64,000 bases of DNA. Origin: UBA4486 sp041984885 (GTDB taxonomy: Bacteria > Pseudomonadota > Gammaproteobacteria > Eutrophobiales > Eutrophobiaceae). Where the stretch lies: contig JBHIXH010000007.1 in assembly GCA_041984885.1 (NCBI GenBank), positions 11,115-75,114 on the forward strand. The letters are read 5' to 3'. Below the pieces are notes generated by a model. That model was not told the DNA's origin, made no database searches, and saw nothing but the letters and a program-made list of their open reading frames with translations. The translations under genes and the position numbers were made by a program. Shown piece by piece: positions 15,944 to 24,615 of this stretch. The stretch's first letter is position 1; each line of letters opens with the position of its first letter.

Positions 15944-17100
15944 GCTGGCTGACAAAAATGTTGAATCAGGTTTTCAAGTATCGTTTGCATCGGTTTAATT
16001 CTTTCTAGCGGTAGATACTCATCCGCCTGGTGTGCAACGTCGATATCACCGGGGCCAAGGATCACTGTATCCATCCCGAGCGCGTTCAGGAACGGGCCTT
16101 CCGTACCAAACGCGACCGCACTCGCCTGTTGGCCGCTGAACTGTTCGCACATCCTGACCATTTCCGATGCGGCATCGGTTTGCATGGCTTCTATGCCACC
16201 GAACGGGTGGTGAAATATTACTTTGAGACCCGTCGGTTCGACAGCCTTTGTCACAATCTGATGCAACTGTGTTTTAAATTCTGCCGCTGACATCCCCGGT
16301 AACAGCCGCAAATCAATCGCCAGTTCACAACTGGCACAGATGCGGTTGGGATTATCGCCACCCTTGATCGCGCCGAGGTTCATCGTCGGAACCGGCACTT
16401 TGAAATTCGCATCGCTGAATTGTTGTTGCAGTTGCTCACGCCATGCCAACAGGCTGTTCATCACCCTGTTCATGCCTTCCAGCGCATTGTTACCGAGCGA
16501 CGGGTCGCTGGAATGGCCGGACTGGCCGATTAACTCGATACGTTCGACAAAGATACCTTTATGCTTGATCACCGGTTTCAGTCCGGTTGGTTCGCCAATC
16601 AACGCATGTCGACCAAGCGGCACCCCGGCATCTCGCAATACGCGGGCACCGGCCATGCTGCTCTCTTCGTCGGCGGTCGCCAGAATGGTCAGTGGATGTT
16701 GCGGCGTTTTCCCGGCAAAGGCCTGCACTGCCTGCATCGCGATCGGGAACAGGCATTTCATATCCGAACTGCCGAGCCCGTACAGGTTGTGGTCACGCTC
16801 GGTCAATTTGAACGGATTACTGCTCCAGATCGACTCGTTATACGGCACCGTGTCGGTATGCCCGGCCAGCACCAGCCCGTCCTCGCCACTGCCGAGTGTC
16901 GCGATCAGATTGACCTTTTCACAGTCACTGCCCGGCACCGGCATGATCTGAATCCGGAAACCAAGCGCATCCAGCCACCCGGCCAGGCGATCGACGACCG
17001 GTCGGTTACTCATATCGAACGCAGGGTCGGTGCTGCTGACTGAAGGCAACGCAACCAGTTGGGCGAACGCATCGATGAAGTCGGGTATTGTCTGTGTCAT
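15940..17100 (-). CDS. argE: Acetylornithine deacetylase
   Basis: 386 residues from the ATG at 17100 (a TTG eight codons earlier, at 17124, is possible). It is an M20-family zinc hydrolase that releases ornithine from N-acetylornithine. Metal-site motifs: LVLAGHTDTVPY (H and D), YGLGSSDMKC (bridging D), TADEESSMAGAR (catalytic and metal E), GEPTGLKPVIKHKG and the late histidine in VAHQADEYLP. The A-F-G-T-E-G-P-F-L-N loop near the end is typical of ArgE. First gene of the argE-argA operon; it diverges from ilvD across 91 bp. Confidence 0.95.
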   Translation of the reverse strand: MTQTIPDFIDAFAQLVALPSVSSTDPAFDMSNRPVVDRLAGWLDALGFRIQIMPVPGSDCEKVNLIATLGSGEDGLVLAGHTDTVPYNESIWSSNPFKLTERDHNLYGLGSSDMKCLFPIAMQAVQAFAGKTPQHPLTILATADEESSMAGARVLRDAGVPLGRHALIGEPTGLKPVIKHKGIFVERIELIGQSGHSSDPSLGNNALEGMNRVMNSLLAWREQLQQQFSDANFKVPVPTMNLGAIKGGDNPNRICASCELAIDLRLLPGMSAAEFKTQLHQIVTKAVEPTGLKVIFHHPFGGIEAMQTDAASEMVRMCEQFSGQQASAVAFGTEGPFLNALGMDTVILGPGDIDVAHQADEYLPLERIKPMQTILENLIQHFCQPA

Positions 17101-17133
17101 TGGTTTTTTATCATTGCCTGACAAGGTTTGCCG

Positions 17134-17160
17134 GGTGCGGTATTCTATCGCACCTTTTTT
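17134..17160 (+). terminator. Terminator-like hairpin ahead of ilvD (possible attenuator)
   Basis: GGTGCG-gtattctat-CGCACC followed by six T. It reads as an intrinsic terminator on the plus strand, 31 bp before the ilvD start, in a spacer between two divergent genes where no plus-strand transcript should need to end. It may attenuate ilvD transcription or stop antisense transcription through argE. Confidence 0.5.
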
Positions 17161-17191
17161 AGAACACCATTGATTTCATTCGGATTTTACT

Positions 17192-18871
17192 ATGACGAAG
17201 CCATTAAACCGCTATAGCGCGCAAATCACACAGAAAAAATCGCAGGGTGCCTCGCAGGCCATGTTGTATGGCACCGGTATGACCGAGACCGATATGCAAA
17301 AAGCCCAGGTCGGCATTGCCAGCGTGTGGTACGAGGGGAATACCTGCAACATGCATCTGCTCGATCTCGCCGAACAGGTGAAAATCGGTGTCCAGGAGGC
17401 TGGGCTGGTCGGCATGCGGTTTAACACCGTCGGTGTCAGCGATGGCATTTCCATGGGCACCGACGGTATGAGTTTCTCATTACAATCGCGTGATCTGATC
17501 GCCGATTCGATCGAAACGGTCATGAGTGCTCAGTGGTATGACGCGAATGTGTCGATCCCCGGCTGTGACAAGAATATGCCCGGTTGTGTGATGGCGATGG
17601 GGCGGTTAAACCGACCGTCGATCATGGTGTATGGCGGCACGATCAAACCGGGCTTTCGCAATGAACAAAAACTCGATGTCATCTCGGCATTCCAGGCATA
17701 CGGAGAATTCATCGCCGGCAGCATCGACGATGACACGCGTGTCGATATTCTCAAACGGTCCTGCCCCGGTGCCGGTGCCTGCGGCGGCATGTACACGGCC
17801 AACACGATGGCTTCGGCGATCGAAGCACTCGGTATGTCGTTGCCTTACAGTTCATCGACACCGGCGGTGGACCCGGGCAAACTGGAAGAATGTCGTAACG
17901 TTGGCAAGGCGATCGTGCATTTACTTGAAAACGACATTAAACCGCGCGACATCATGACACGCGAGGCATTTGAAAACGCGATGGTGCTGGTTACGATTCT
18001 TGGCGGTTCCACCAACGCCGTGTTGCATCTACTGGCAATGGCGCGATCCGTGGACGTGTCATTAACCATTGATGACTTTCAGGCAGTCAGCAATCGCACC
18101 CCGTATATCGCTGATCTGAAGCCAAGTGGCCAATACGTGATGGAAGACCTGCACCTGATCGGTGGTATCCCTGCGGTTATGAAATACCTGTTGAACGAAG
18201 GTTTGATTAACGGTGACTGCCTCACGGTCACCGGTAAAACCATTGCACAGAACCTGGCTGATTTACCGGATCTGAGCGCAGGTCAGGACATCATTCAACC
18301 GCTGGATAAACCGATCAAGGCATCCGGCCATATCCGTATATTAAAAGGTAATCTTGCCCCGGAAGGTGCGGTCGCCAAGATCACCGGCAAGGAAGGCGAA
18401 GTCTTTTCCGGCCCGGCGAAAGTCTATGACTCGGAAGAGTTAATGCTGGCTGCGCTCGAGAACAACGAGATCGAAAAAGGCGATGTGATCGTCATTCGCT
18501 ATGAAGGCCCGAAAGGCGGCCCCGGTATGCCGGAGATGCTAACGCCGACGTCGGCAATCATGGGGGCCGGTCTCGGTTCCGATGTTGCCATGATCACCGA
18601 TGGCCGTTTCTCCGGTGGCTCGCACGGCTTCATCATCGGTCATGTCGTTCCGGAGGCACAGGAAGGCGGCCCGATTGGATTAATTGAAAACGGCGATCAA
18701 ATCACGATCGATGCGATTAATAATGTATTGTCCGTTGACTTAAGTGAAGATGAACTGGCGCAACGCAAGGCGAGCTGGAAGATGCCGCCATATAAGGCGG
18801 CACGCGGGACCTTACATAAATATATTAAGACCGTAAAAACCGCATCGGAAGGCTGCGTGACGGACGAATAG
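17192..18871 (+). CDS. ilvD: Dihydroxy-acid dehydratase
   Basis: 559 residues. It dehydrates 2,3-dihydroxyisovalerate and 2,3-dihydroxy-3-methylvalerate to the keto acids of valine and isoleucine synthesis. Iron-sulphur ligands are in place: GNTCNMHL, IPGCDKNMPGC (C125 and the following CxxxxxxC), and CPGAGACGGMYTANTM (C197). Other family blocks: TDGRFSGGSHGFIIGHV and the C-terminal KAARGTLHKYIKTV. The lengths and blocks match the shorter [2Fe-2S] type rather than the 616-residue E. coli type. The gene stands alone, divergent from argE. Confidence 0.96.
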   Translation: MTKPLNRYSAQITQKKSQGASQAMLYGTGMTETDMQKAQVGIASVWYEGNTCNMHLLDLAEQVKIGVQEAGLVGMRFNTVGVSDGISMGTDGMSFSLQSRDLIADSIETVMSAQWYDANVSIPGCDKNMPGCVMAMGRLNRPSIMVYGGTIKPGFRNEQKLDVISAFQAYGEFIAGSIDDDTRVDILKRSCPGAGACGGMYTANTMASAIEALGMSLPYSSSTPAVDPGKLEECRNVGKAIVHLLENDIKPRDIMTREAFENAMVLVTILGGSTNAVLHLLAMARSVDVSLTIDDFQAVSNRTPYIADLKPSGQYVMEDLHLIGGIPAVMKYLLNEGLINGDCLTVTGKTIAQNLADLPDLSAGQDIIQPLDKPIKASGHIRILKGNLAPEGAVAKITGKEGEVFSGPAKVYDSEELMLAALENNEIEKGDVIVIRYEGPKGGPGMPEMLTPTSAIMGAGLGSDVAMITDGRFSGGSHGFIIGHVVPEAQEGGPIGLIENGDQITIDAINNVLSVDLSEDELAQRKASWKMPPYKAARGTLHKYIKTVKTASEGCVTDE

Positions 18872-18951
18872 TCCCCCGGTAACCGGCATAACGGTTCTCC
18901 GGTGCCGATGCGTTCAGTGATGTCGGGGGTCTATTGATACTGTCTCGTGGT

Positions 18952-19707
18952 TCACTCTTTTAGATAGTCGTGTAATACGGAGCCGTAAGGGAGATCATAT
19001 TGCCCCTCGAAATAGTAGCCTTTGACTACTTCTACGACTTCAAACATCGCCAATGGGTCAGCCGGTGAACTGTGAAATTCCACGCAAGCGGGTCCGGTAT
19101 CGAGTTTGGTACATACAAAGTTTTTCAGTTCCATCAATGTGAGCTGTGCAACATCGGGCGGAGCGCCTTCTTCAACTGATGGAATCAATTTGTAATTTAT
19201 AAAAGGCAATGCCAGTTGGGCAACCAGCGGATCAATGGGGTCCAGTGGAAGGGATACCCTGGGACTGATAGAAACCTTGAAGATTTCATGTCCCCCTCTT
19301 TCCACTGAACGTGTCAGGACATCTTCCTGTTCAGAAAAATGTAAGCGCGCAAGTTTTTTCGGGTAACCGTATATCTCACGGCCAGCCGCGATGGGACTAT
19401 CATTATCCAGATAAAGATGTGCATTATAGTTACCGGAAACGTTGCCTTGTTTCCCCGGGTACTCGACCGGTATCGTCAAAAACATTTCTCTGTAGTGACA
19501 AAACCCGGTGGTGCGTGGCAAGTGATTAACCCATGCATAGACATAGTGATCTGAATTATAAACAAGTGGTTTGGGAACCACCCTTTCCAGCAACGCTTTA
19601 GTCGAGCGAAATATACATAAAATGGTATTGGTATTCCGGTATTTATAAGTCGGCCCTTCATACAGTGGGGCATTGACTGGAATGCTATATCCTTCTGGAA
19701 TCGGCAT
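18952..19707 (-). CDS. Acetoacetate decarboxylase family protein
   Basis: 251 residues, cytoplasmic. The block GREIYGYPKKLA places lysines at 117-118, where clostridial acetoacetate decarboxylase has its Schiff-base Lys115 and Lys116. The VNHLPRTTGFCHYREMF and PIAAGREIYG stretches are also typical of the family. In known members the lysine forms an imine with a beta-keto acid; relatives act on other keto or enol substrates, so the substrate here is open. The start at 19707 has AGGAG nine bases upstream. No acetone-pathway partners (CoA transferase, thiolase) are nearby. Confidence 0.87.
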   Translation of the reverse strand: MPIPEGYSIPVNAPLYEGPTYKYRNTNTILCIFRSTKALLERVVPKPLVYNSDHYVYAWVNHLPRTTGFCHYREMFLTIPVEYPGKQGNVSGNYNAHLYLDNDSPIAAGREIYGYPKKLARLHFSEQEDVLTRSVERGGHEIFKVSISPRVSLPLDPIDPLVAQLALPFINYKLIPSVEEGAPPDVAQLTLMELKNFVCTKLDTGPACVEFHSSPADPLAMFEVVEVVKGYYFEGQYDLPYGSVLHDYLKE

Positions 19708-19871
19708 GAGAGTAATCTCCTGATTGATATATTAATCTGGCATAAGCCTGTTAATTATATTCGTCAGCAACCGAACTTCCTGTTTATACCGGTTACAGAC
19801 GGTATCTACGAATGTGGAAGAAAAGAAAACCCTAACACAGGCAGAACAGACAATGAAGCCAGAACCCGGCT

Positions 19872-20510
19872 TCAGGACTTCATTTGCGACTTGTATTGCT
19901 TGTAATAATCCAGCACTTTTCTCACGTAGTTCTGCGTCTCTTTATATGGCGGGATCTTGTTACCGTATTTCTTCACCGCGTTTTCGCCGGCGTTATAAGC
20001 TGCCAGCGCCAGCACCAGGTTGTTGTCAAACATGCCAAGCAGGTCGCGTAGATAGTTGGTGCCACCCTTGATGTTTTCATACGGGTTCTTGCGGTTTAAC
20101 ACACCATAGCGTTTTGCCGTGCCCGGCATCAGTTGCATCAAGCCGACGGCACCAGCGCTGGAGATCGCGTTCGGATCATACGAGGATTCGGCCGTGATAA
20201 CGGCGTGCAACAACGGTGTCGGTAGCTTGTAGTGCTTGGCGAAATGACTGATCGTACCGGAATATTTTTTCCGGTTTTCTTTCATCTTCGCGTAATTCAC
20301 TGATGAACTACCGTAACGCTTCTCAACCTCGACCCAGCCTTTCCAGGTTTTGACCAGTCGTTTGTAGCCCTTGTGCTGCGGCTTGTCCGTCAGGATGACG
20401 CGACCGTGCTTATCGACATATTTATAGATGTCGGCGTACACCGGGGCGGCCAACAGCAGGCTTATCAGGGCAAGTGGGAACGGCTTAACAGGCAATCGGA
20501 CTGGCAGCAT
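19872..20510 (-). CDS. Periplasmic lytic transglycosylase (SLT domain, DUF4124 N-terminus)
   Basis: 212 residues. Signal peptide 1-26 (hydrophobic core LALISLLLAAPVYA), then a DUF4124-like strand block (IYKYVDKHGRVILTDKP), a basic linker, and a C-terminal soluble lytic transglycosylase domain. Catalytic glutamate E108 is in AVITAESSYDPNAISSAGA, followed by GLMQLMPGTA and LALAAYNAGENAV, the three SLT signatures. It should cleave the MurNAc-GlcNAc bond of peptidoglycan to leave 1,6-anhydro ends. It follows pgpA on the minus strand after 33 bp and may share its transcript. Confidence 0.92.
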   Translation of the reverse strand: MLPVRLPVKPFPLALISLLLAAPVYADIYKYVDKHGRVILTDKPQHKGYKRLVKTWKGWVEVEKRYGSSSVNYAKMKENRKKYSGTISHFAKHYKLPTPLLHAVITAESSYDPNAISSAGAVGLMQLMPGTAKRYGVLNRKNPYENIKGGTNYLRDLLGMFDNNLVLALAAYNAGENAVKKYGNKIPPYKETQNYVRKVLDYYKQYKSQMKS

Positions 20511-20543
20511 TTTTAATTTTGATTCTGTAAAAGCGTGTTAACT

Positions 20544-21050
20544 TTATAATAAATAATGGATTAATTGTAAACATACCAGGCTGGCAATTCCGGCCAGAAT
20601 ATCGTCGAGCATGATACCAAGTCCCCCTCTCACCTGCTTGTCAGCGACCGATATGGGCCATGGCTTGAAGATATCAAACAGTCGGAATAAAACGAAGCCC
20701 GTCAGTATCCAGAGCCAGCCGGCAGGCGCGTACAACATCGTGACAAAGAAGCCGGCAATCTCGTCCCAGACGATCGCCGGGTGATCGTGTACCTGCAGGG
20801 CACGCGAAGTGATCGTGCAGATCAGGATACCGGCTGCACAGACCAGCAGCGTCAGCGCCAGAAACAAATACGGTGATAACAGTTGCAGTGGCAAATACAA
20901 CAAGACCGCAACCACGGTGCCAGCGGTGCCTGGCGCTTTTGGTGACAGGCCACTACCGAATCCGAGCGCAAGAAAATGCACTGGATGCTTCAAAAATGCG
21001 ATGGGCACAACAGGATTTGACATGGCAGGCATCATACCGATTCGCCGCAT
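20544..21050 (-). CDS. pgpA: Phosphatidylglycerophosphatase A
   Basis: 168 residues if the start at 21050 is used; an ATG at 21023 (MSNPVVPIAF) gives 159 and fits the family N-terminus better, but neither has a strong Shine-Dalgarno sequence. The enzyme dephosphorylates phosphatidylglycerophosphate in the inner membrane. Family blocks: FGSGLSPKAPGTAGTV (near the N-terminus), HDHPAIVWDEIAGFFVTM (active-site D-E) and FRLFDIFKPWPI with K-x-V-x-G-G-x-G-I-M-L-D-D near the end. Three or four hydrophobic segments are visible. Confidence 0.93.
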   Translation of the reverse strand: MRRIGMMPAMSNPVVPIAFLKHPVHFLALGFGSGLSPKAPGTAGTVVAVLLYLPLQLLSPYLFLALTLLVCAAGILICTITSRALQVHDHPAIVWDEIAGFFVTMLYAPAGWLWILTGFVLFRLFDIFKPWPISVADKQVRGGLGIMLDDILAGIASLVCLQLIHYLL

Positions 21051-21106
21051 GCTTGCCCATCAATGCCGCGTGCAGAATACAGATTCAGGTAAATCGCGAA
21101 ATGTTG

Positions 21107-21187
21107 TCAGGCGAGGGAGACGAGGGTCATTATGAACGCGATGAGGAAACAGACAAAAATTGCAGTAAACGCAATTTTTTCCAGCAT
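21107..21187 (-). CDS. Possible 26-residue single-pass membrane peptide
   Basis: An ATG at 21187 opens a 26-codon frame, MLEKIAFTAIFVCFLIAFIM then TLVSLA, which is one hydrophobic helix with a charged N-terminus. It lies 56 bp before the pgpA start and on the same strand. The shape resembles known bacterial small membrane proteins, but there is no clear ribosome-binding site, so it may be chance. Confidence 0.3.
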   Translation of the reverse strand: MLEKIAFTAIFVCFLIAFIMTLVSLA

Positions 21188-21254
21188 AGCTGATTAAAAA
21201 CAGGCGCGTCTTCCCTGACGCAATAATAAACTACCAGCGTTAAAGGAGGTAATT

Positions 21255-21452
21255 TTAACTGGATAAATCTTCCGGCGACGGCCTGTCTGATTGATCATCA
21301 ATTAATGCATCCTCTCTTAATCGGAGACAACCGAAAAACAACACCCCTGCCAGCAGGTACATATGGAGTGTTAATGTCGAGTGAACATTAATCAGCAACA
21401 CAGACACGAGTAAAACATAGAAAACAAACAGGGCTGATACGGTATTGCTCAT
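21255..21452 (-). CDS. Small two-helix membrane protein, unknown function
   Basis: 65 residues: two hydrophobic segments (about 5-22 and 26-43) and an acidic soluble tail (EDALIDDQSDRPSPEDLSS). The start at 21452 has AAGGAG seven bases upstream, and its ATG overlaps the stop of the preceding small gene as ATGA. Both facts make it a real gene despite its size. I do not recognise the family. It could be a membrane partner of the 67-residue protein encoded just before it. Confidence 0.6.
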   Translation of the reverse strand: MSNTVSALFVFYVLLVSVLLINVHSTLTLHMYLLAGVLFFGCLRLREDALIDDQSDRPSPEDLSS

Positions 21453-21652
21453 AACTTCTCTCCTTTACTCGCCTCCGGTTCCGGTTCAGGCGTCCTCGTC
21501 AGCTCGTTAAGCTCCATTGCCGACAGTCCGGCCTGGTGACCAAAATGCAGCGTCACCTGATAACACTGACTCCAGAGCTCCGTGATGGTCACGTTCGGAC
21601 AATTCGGGATGTCAGTGGCGGGGCGCCGTTTACAGTTTTTGATATTACTCAT
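21449..21652 (-). CDS. Small hypothetical protein, first gene of a two-gene operon
   Basis: 67 residues from the ATG at 21652, which has a strong GGAGG site five bases upstream (TTGGAGGATTCC then ATG); earlier in-frame starts are not needed. It has four cysteine or histidine positions in its first half (C6, C17, C34, H41), a short aromatic stretch and a charged C-terminus with P-E-P-E-P-E. No domain is recognised. It is transcribed away from the LuxR-type response regulator gene and is translationally coupled to the 65-residue membrane protein. Confidence 0.55.
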   Translation of the reverse strand: MSNIKNCKRRPATDIPNCPNVTITELWSQCYQVTLHFGHQAGLSAMELNELTRTPEPEPEASKGEKL

Positions 21653-21781
21653 TGGAATCCTCCAATGAGGCTTTATCATTCATTGACTTCCCCTATGTCA
21701 AAATGCTCAAGCCCGCCGAGTCCATTCAACGAGCCCGAACAATTAGCAATATACGTACGTTTGGCAACACCGAACATAGCC

Positions 21782-21804
21782 CAAAAGTACTAGTACTACT
21801 TTTG
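21782..21804. promoter_or_regulatory. Palindromic operator candidate between small-gene operon and response regulator
   Basis: CAAAAGTA-ctagtac-TACTTTTG, perfect 8-bp arms, with a nested 12-bp palindrome AGTACTAGTACT at 21786-21797. A -10-like TACTAT follows at 21805-21810. It sits in the 248-bp divergent region, 97 bp before the response regulator start, a good place for a regulator to bind. Confidence 0.5.
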
Positions 21805-21900
21805 TACTATGCCGGACGAATTTTTAGCTCTAAACCTCTACAAACTAAGGTAAAATCTGCAGGACGTGGCCCGGGATCCAACTGCAATCAGGTGCTTGAA

Positions 21901-22593
21901 ATGACGCAAGATTCAAAGGATGTACTGATCGTTGATGACCATGATTTGATGGGGAATGCGCTCTGCGCCCTGCTTGCGCAAATAAGACCAGAATGGTGTT
22001 CACAACAATTCCGTTCCGGTCAGGACGTACTGGATTACCTTGGGACAGACAGTCACGTTAAACTGATAATTCTCGATTTATTCATGCCTGGTGTGAATGG
22101 CTTTGACCTGATCGGTGAAATTGCCATCCGTTATCCACATATTTCTTTGATTACCATCTCTGCGTCGAAAGATCCGAAACATGTAGCACAGGCTATGCAA
22201 CTGGGTTCTCAGGCCTACGTGCCGAAGGCATCCCCGTCGGAGCAAATCGCTGATGCAATTCAAAAGGTGCTGGACGGAGAAAAATACTTACCTGCCGATA
22301 TTTCACTGGACCTCGAATCCGAACAGGAATTTCACAATCAGCCCTATGAAATTGAAACCGCACTTGATGACATCCGTAATAAACTGACCGAGCGCCAGTT
22401 GCAGATTTTCTTTTTACTGGGACAGGGAAAGTCGAACAAGGAAATTGCCCGGGACTTATTTATCTCGACAAACACAGTGAAGATTCATGTCAGCGCCATA
22501 CTGAAGGCGTTATCGCTGAATAATCGCGCACAAACGGGTATCGTATCGAAAATGATCCAGGAAACGGAAAACCGGAACCACACCGTATTCTAA
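21901..22593 (+). CDS. LuxR/FixJ-family response regulator
   Basis: 230 residues from the ATG at 21901 (AGGTG upstream). The receiver domain has the acidic pair D12-D13, phospho-acceptor D59 in IILDLFMPG, the Ser/Thr position in LITISAS and the lysine in YVPKASP. The C-terminal HTH of the LuxR type is LTERQLQIFFLLGQGKSNKE followed by IARDLFISTNTVKIHV. It is the first gene of a plus-strand locus that ends with a hybrid sensor kinase, so its phosphate donor is probably that kinase. It is also divergent from the small two-gene operon, a possible target. A longer frame back to 21652 exists but covers the promoter region. Confidence 0.92.
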   Translation: MTQDSKDVLIVDDHDLMGNALCALLAQIRPEWCSQQFRSGQDVLDYLGTDSHVKLIILDLFMPGVNGFDLIGEIAIRYPHISLITISASKDPKHVAQAMQLGSQAYVPKASPSEQIADAIQKVLDGEKYLPADISLDLESEQEFHNQPYEIETALDDIRNKLTERQLQIFFLLGQGKSNKEIARDLFISTNTVKIHVSAILKALSLNNRAQTGIVSKMIQETENRNHTVF

Positions 22594-22621
22594 ATACCTT
22601 AACTTTACTCTGGGATATTTC

Positions 22622-24595
22622 ATGCCATACCTGAACCCGGCCTCCCGATTACTTTGTTTACTATTTCTTGCATCCATAGTCAGCATTGGCAATGCTGAAG
22701 AAGATATCTATTTTACCGAAGAAGATTACTTTTCCTTTAACCCGTTGATATCGGATGCCTCACGACTTCCAACCAGAAAGCATAATTCACCGGTTCCCGT
22801 CTCCGTAATCACGAGGGAGATGATCGAGGCTTCCGGAGCGATTAACGTGGCTGATTTATTCAGGCTGGTTCCGGGTTACCAGGTTGGTCATCCAAATGGT
22901 GGCCAGTTCGCGGTCAACCCTCATGATCTGTCCGAACGACTGGTCAAACGAATCGAGGTTCGCGTCAATGGTGTCTCCGTTTATAACTCATTATCTGCCA
23001 CAACCCTGTGGGATCGTATCGGCGTTGAGGTCGAGGATATTGATCGGATCGAGATCACCCGTAGTTCAAACAGCGTCAGCCACGGCTTTAACTCATTCAT
23101 GGGTAGTATCAACATCATAACGATCAGTCCGCTTAAGGAACATGGCACTTCGCTCAAGGCACGTGCAGGAAATTTTGATTTTCAGTCCTGGCAATTAAGA
23201 CATAGCAATAATATTGGAGATTTCCATTTTCGGATTGGCCTGGATCACCGATCAGATGATGGCTTTGCCAGTGTCGATGATGACTCCGATCGTTCGAATA
23301 TGAATTTTCACTCTATTTATACGCCAACGCTACAGGATGAAATAGAGTTCGGCGCGAATATCGCAAAAACAGTGTTTCGACGTGGTGATATTGAACCACC
23401 TGGCACACCGGCGACGTTTAATAATGTCGAGCAGGACAGCTCAATGCAATATTTAAAGTGGAACCATCACTTTGCTAATTCAAACCTGTTGGCAATCAAC
23501 TTTCATCACTTAATCAGCAAGTTTGATTCATCACCCACCTTGATCCCGCTGGGCCCGGTTACCGCTTCTCTCGACACTGACGGCATGGAACAACGTTATG
23601 AAACGAATATTTCCTATCTGATAAATAATCTGGATAATATTCGCTGGCAGATCGGTGGGGCGCTACGCTATGAGATCATTGATGATGCCAATATCATACG
23701 TAATGAGCGACTGACCCGGTTTTCGCAAAATATCTTTACCAGTCTCGACTGGAACCCGCATGCCGACTGGCTGATTAATACTGCCATACTTGTCCAGAGC
23801 AGCAATGATAATAACCTGACGTTTAATCCACGCATATCCACGAACTATCAGTTTCATCCTGCTCACACCTTTCGCGCCCACCTGAGCTACTCCGAACGTA
23901 ACCCGGTAACAGTTAATCAGAAACAGTTTATACCGTTACGTTTACCTGATAATACTGTTGTCGGTTTAGTACGTTTTGCAGACGATGAGATCGATAACGA
24001 ACGTATGCTCAGTTACGGTATCGGCTATAACGGCAGTTTTTTCAACAACCGAATGGAGCTTGATTTACAGATATATCGTCAGGACGTGAATGATGGCATC
24101 GATGATTTTCCCACACCACCTCCTTTTGGCATTATCCCATCAGCACAGAAATTTGATAACACGTCTGACTGGAGAACAACAGGTTTTGAAACAGAACTGA
24201 AATTTCGTATCTGTCCCGACTCTTTCCTCCATCTTAATTACGGTTATGCCGACATTGATGGTAAACGCTTGCGTGGAATCAATCCTGAAGTATTTGAAAG
24301 TATTGATGATGCCCTGGCCCAACATTCTCTCGGAGTATTAGTCAGCAAACAATTTGCCAACAAATTGTCAGTCAGCTCGGCCTATTATTATCAATCTGAC
24401 ATGCGCTGGTTGGGCCAGAATGGTACGGTTCAGGTGAATCGCCTGGACTTCAGGGCAAACAAGACATTTAAGATCGCTTCATCTGAACTGGATCTCGGAC
24501 TAATTATGCAGGGATTGCTTGGGGAATACGACGAACTTCAAGTAGACAACACTTTTGAGCCGAGAGCCATTTTTGAACTGGGATTGAGTTTCTAG
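22622..24595 (+). CDS. TonB-dependent outer-membrane receptor
   Basis: 657 residues. Signal peptide 1-25 (LLCLLFLASIVSIGNAE), a short N-terminal segment, then a plug domain (SPVPVSVITREMIEASGAIN, VADLFRLVPGYQVG, DIDRIEITRSSNSV, NIITISP) and a C-terminal beta-barrel ending in a final strand with terminal phenylalanine (AIFELGLSF). No STN signalling domain precedes the plug, so any signalling must use the neighbours rather than a sigma/anti-sigma pair. The position between a response regulator and a binding protein plus hybrid kinase suggests that the receptor brings in the ligand that the locus senses. The ligand cannot be read from the sequence. Confidence 0.9.
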   Translation: MPYLNPASRLLCLLFLASIVSIGNAEEDIYFTEEDYFSFNPLISDASRLPTRKHNSPVPVSVITREMIEASGAINVADLFRLVPGYQVGHPNGGQFAVNPHDLSERLVKRIEVRVNGVSVYNSLSATTLWDRIGVEVEDIDRIEITRSSNSVSHGFNSFMGSINIITISPLKEHGTSLKARAGNFDFQSWQLRHSNNIGDFHFRIGLDHRSDDGFASVDDDSDRSNMNFHSIYTPTLQDEIEFGANIAKTVFRRGDIEPPGTPATFNNVEQDSSMQYLKWNHHFANSNLLAINFHHLISKFDSSPTLIPLGPVTASLDTDGMEQRYETNISYLINNLDNIRWQIGGALRYEIIDDANIIRNERLTRFSQNIFTSLDWNPHADWLINTAILVQSSNDNNLTFNPRISTNYQFHPAHTFRAHLSYSERNPVTVNQKQFIPLRLPDNTVVGLVRFADDEIDNERMLSYGIGYNGSFFNNRMELDLQIYRQDVNDGIDDFPTPPPFGIIPSAQKFDNTSDWRTTGFETELKFRICPDSFLHLNYGYADIDGKRLRGINPEVFESIDDALAQHSLGVLVSKQFANKLSVSSAYYYQSDMRWLGQNGTVQVNRLDFRANKTFKIASSELDLGLIMQGLLGEYDELQVDNTFEPRAIFELGLSF

Positions 24596-24615
24596 TCTTC
24601 TGGTGCTCTCTGCCA

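Noticed and set aside
21652..21900. N-terminal extension of the LuxR-type response regulator
   Set aside because: It covers the divergent promoter region and palindrome; the receiver domain begins only after the ATG at 21901, which has its own ribosome-binding site.
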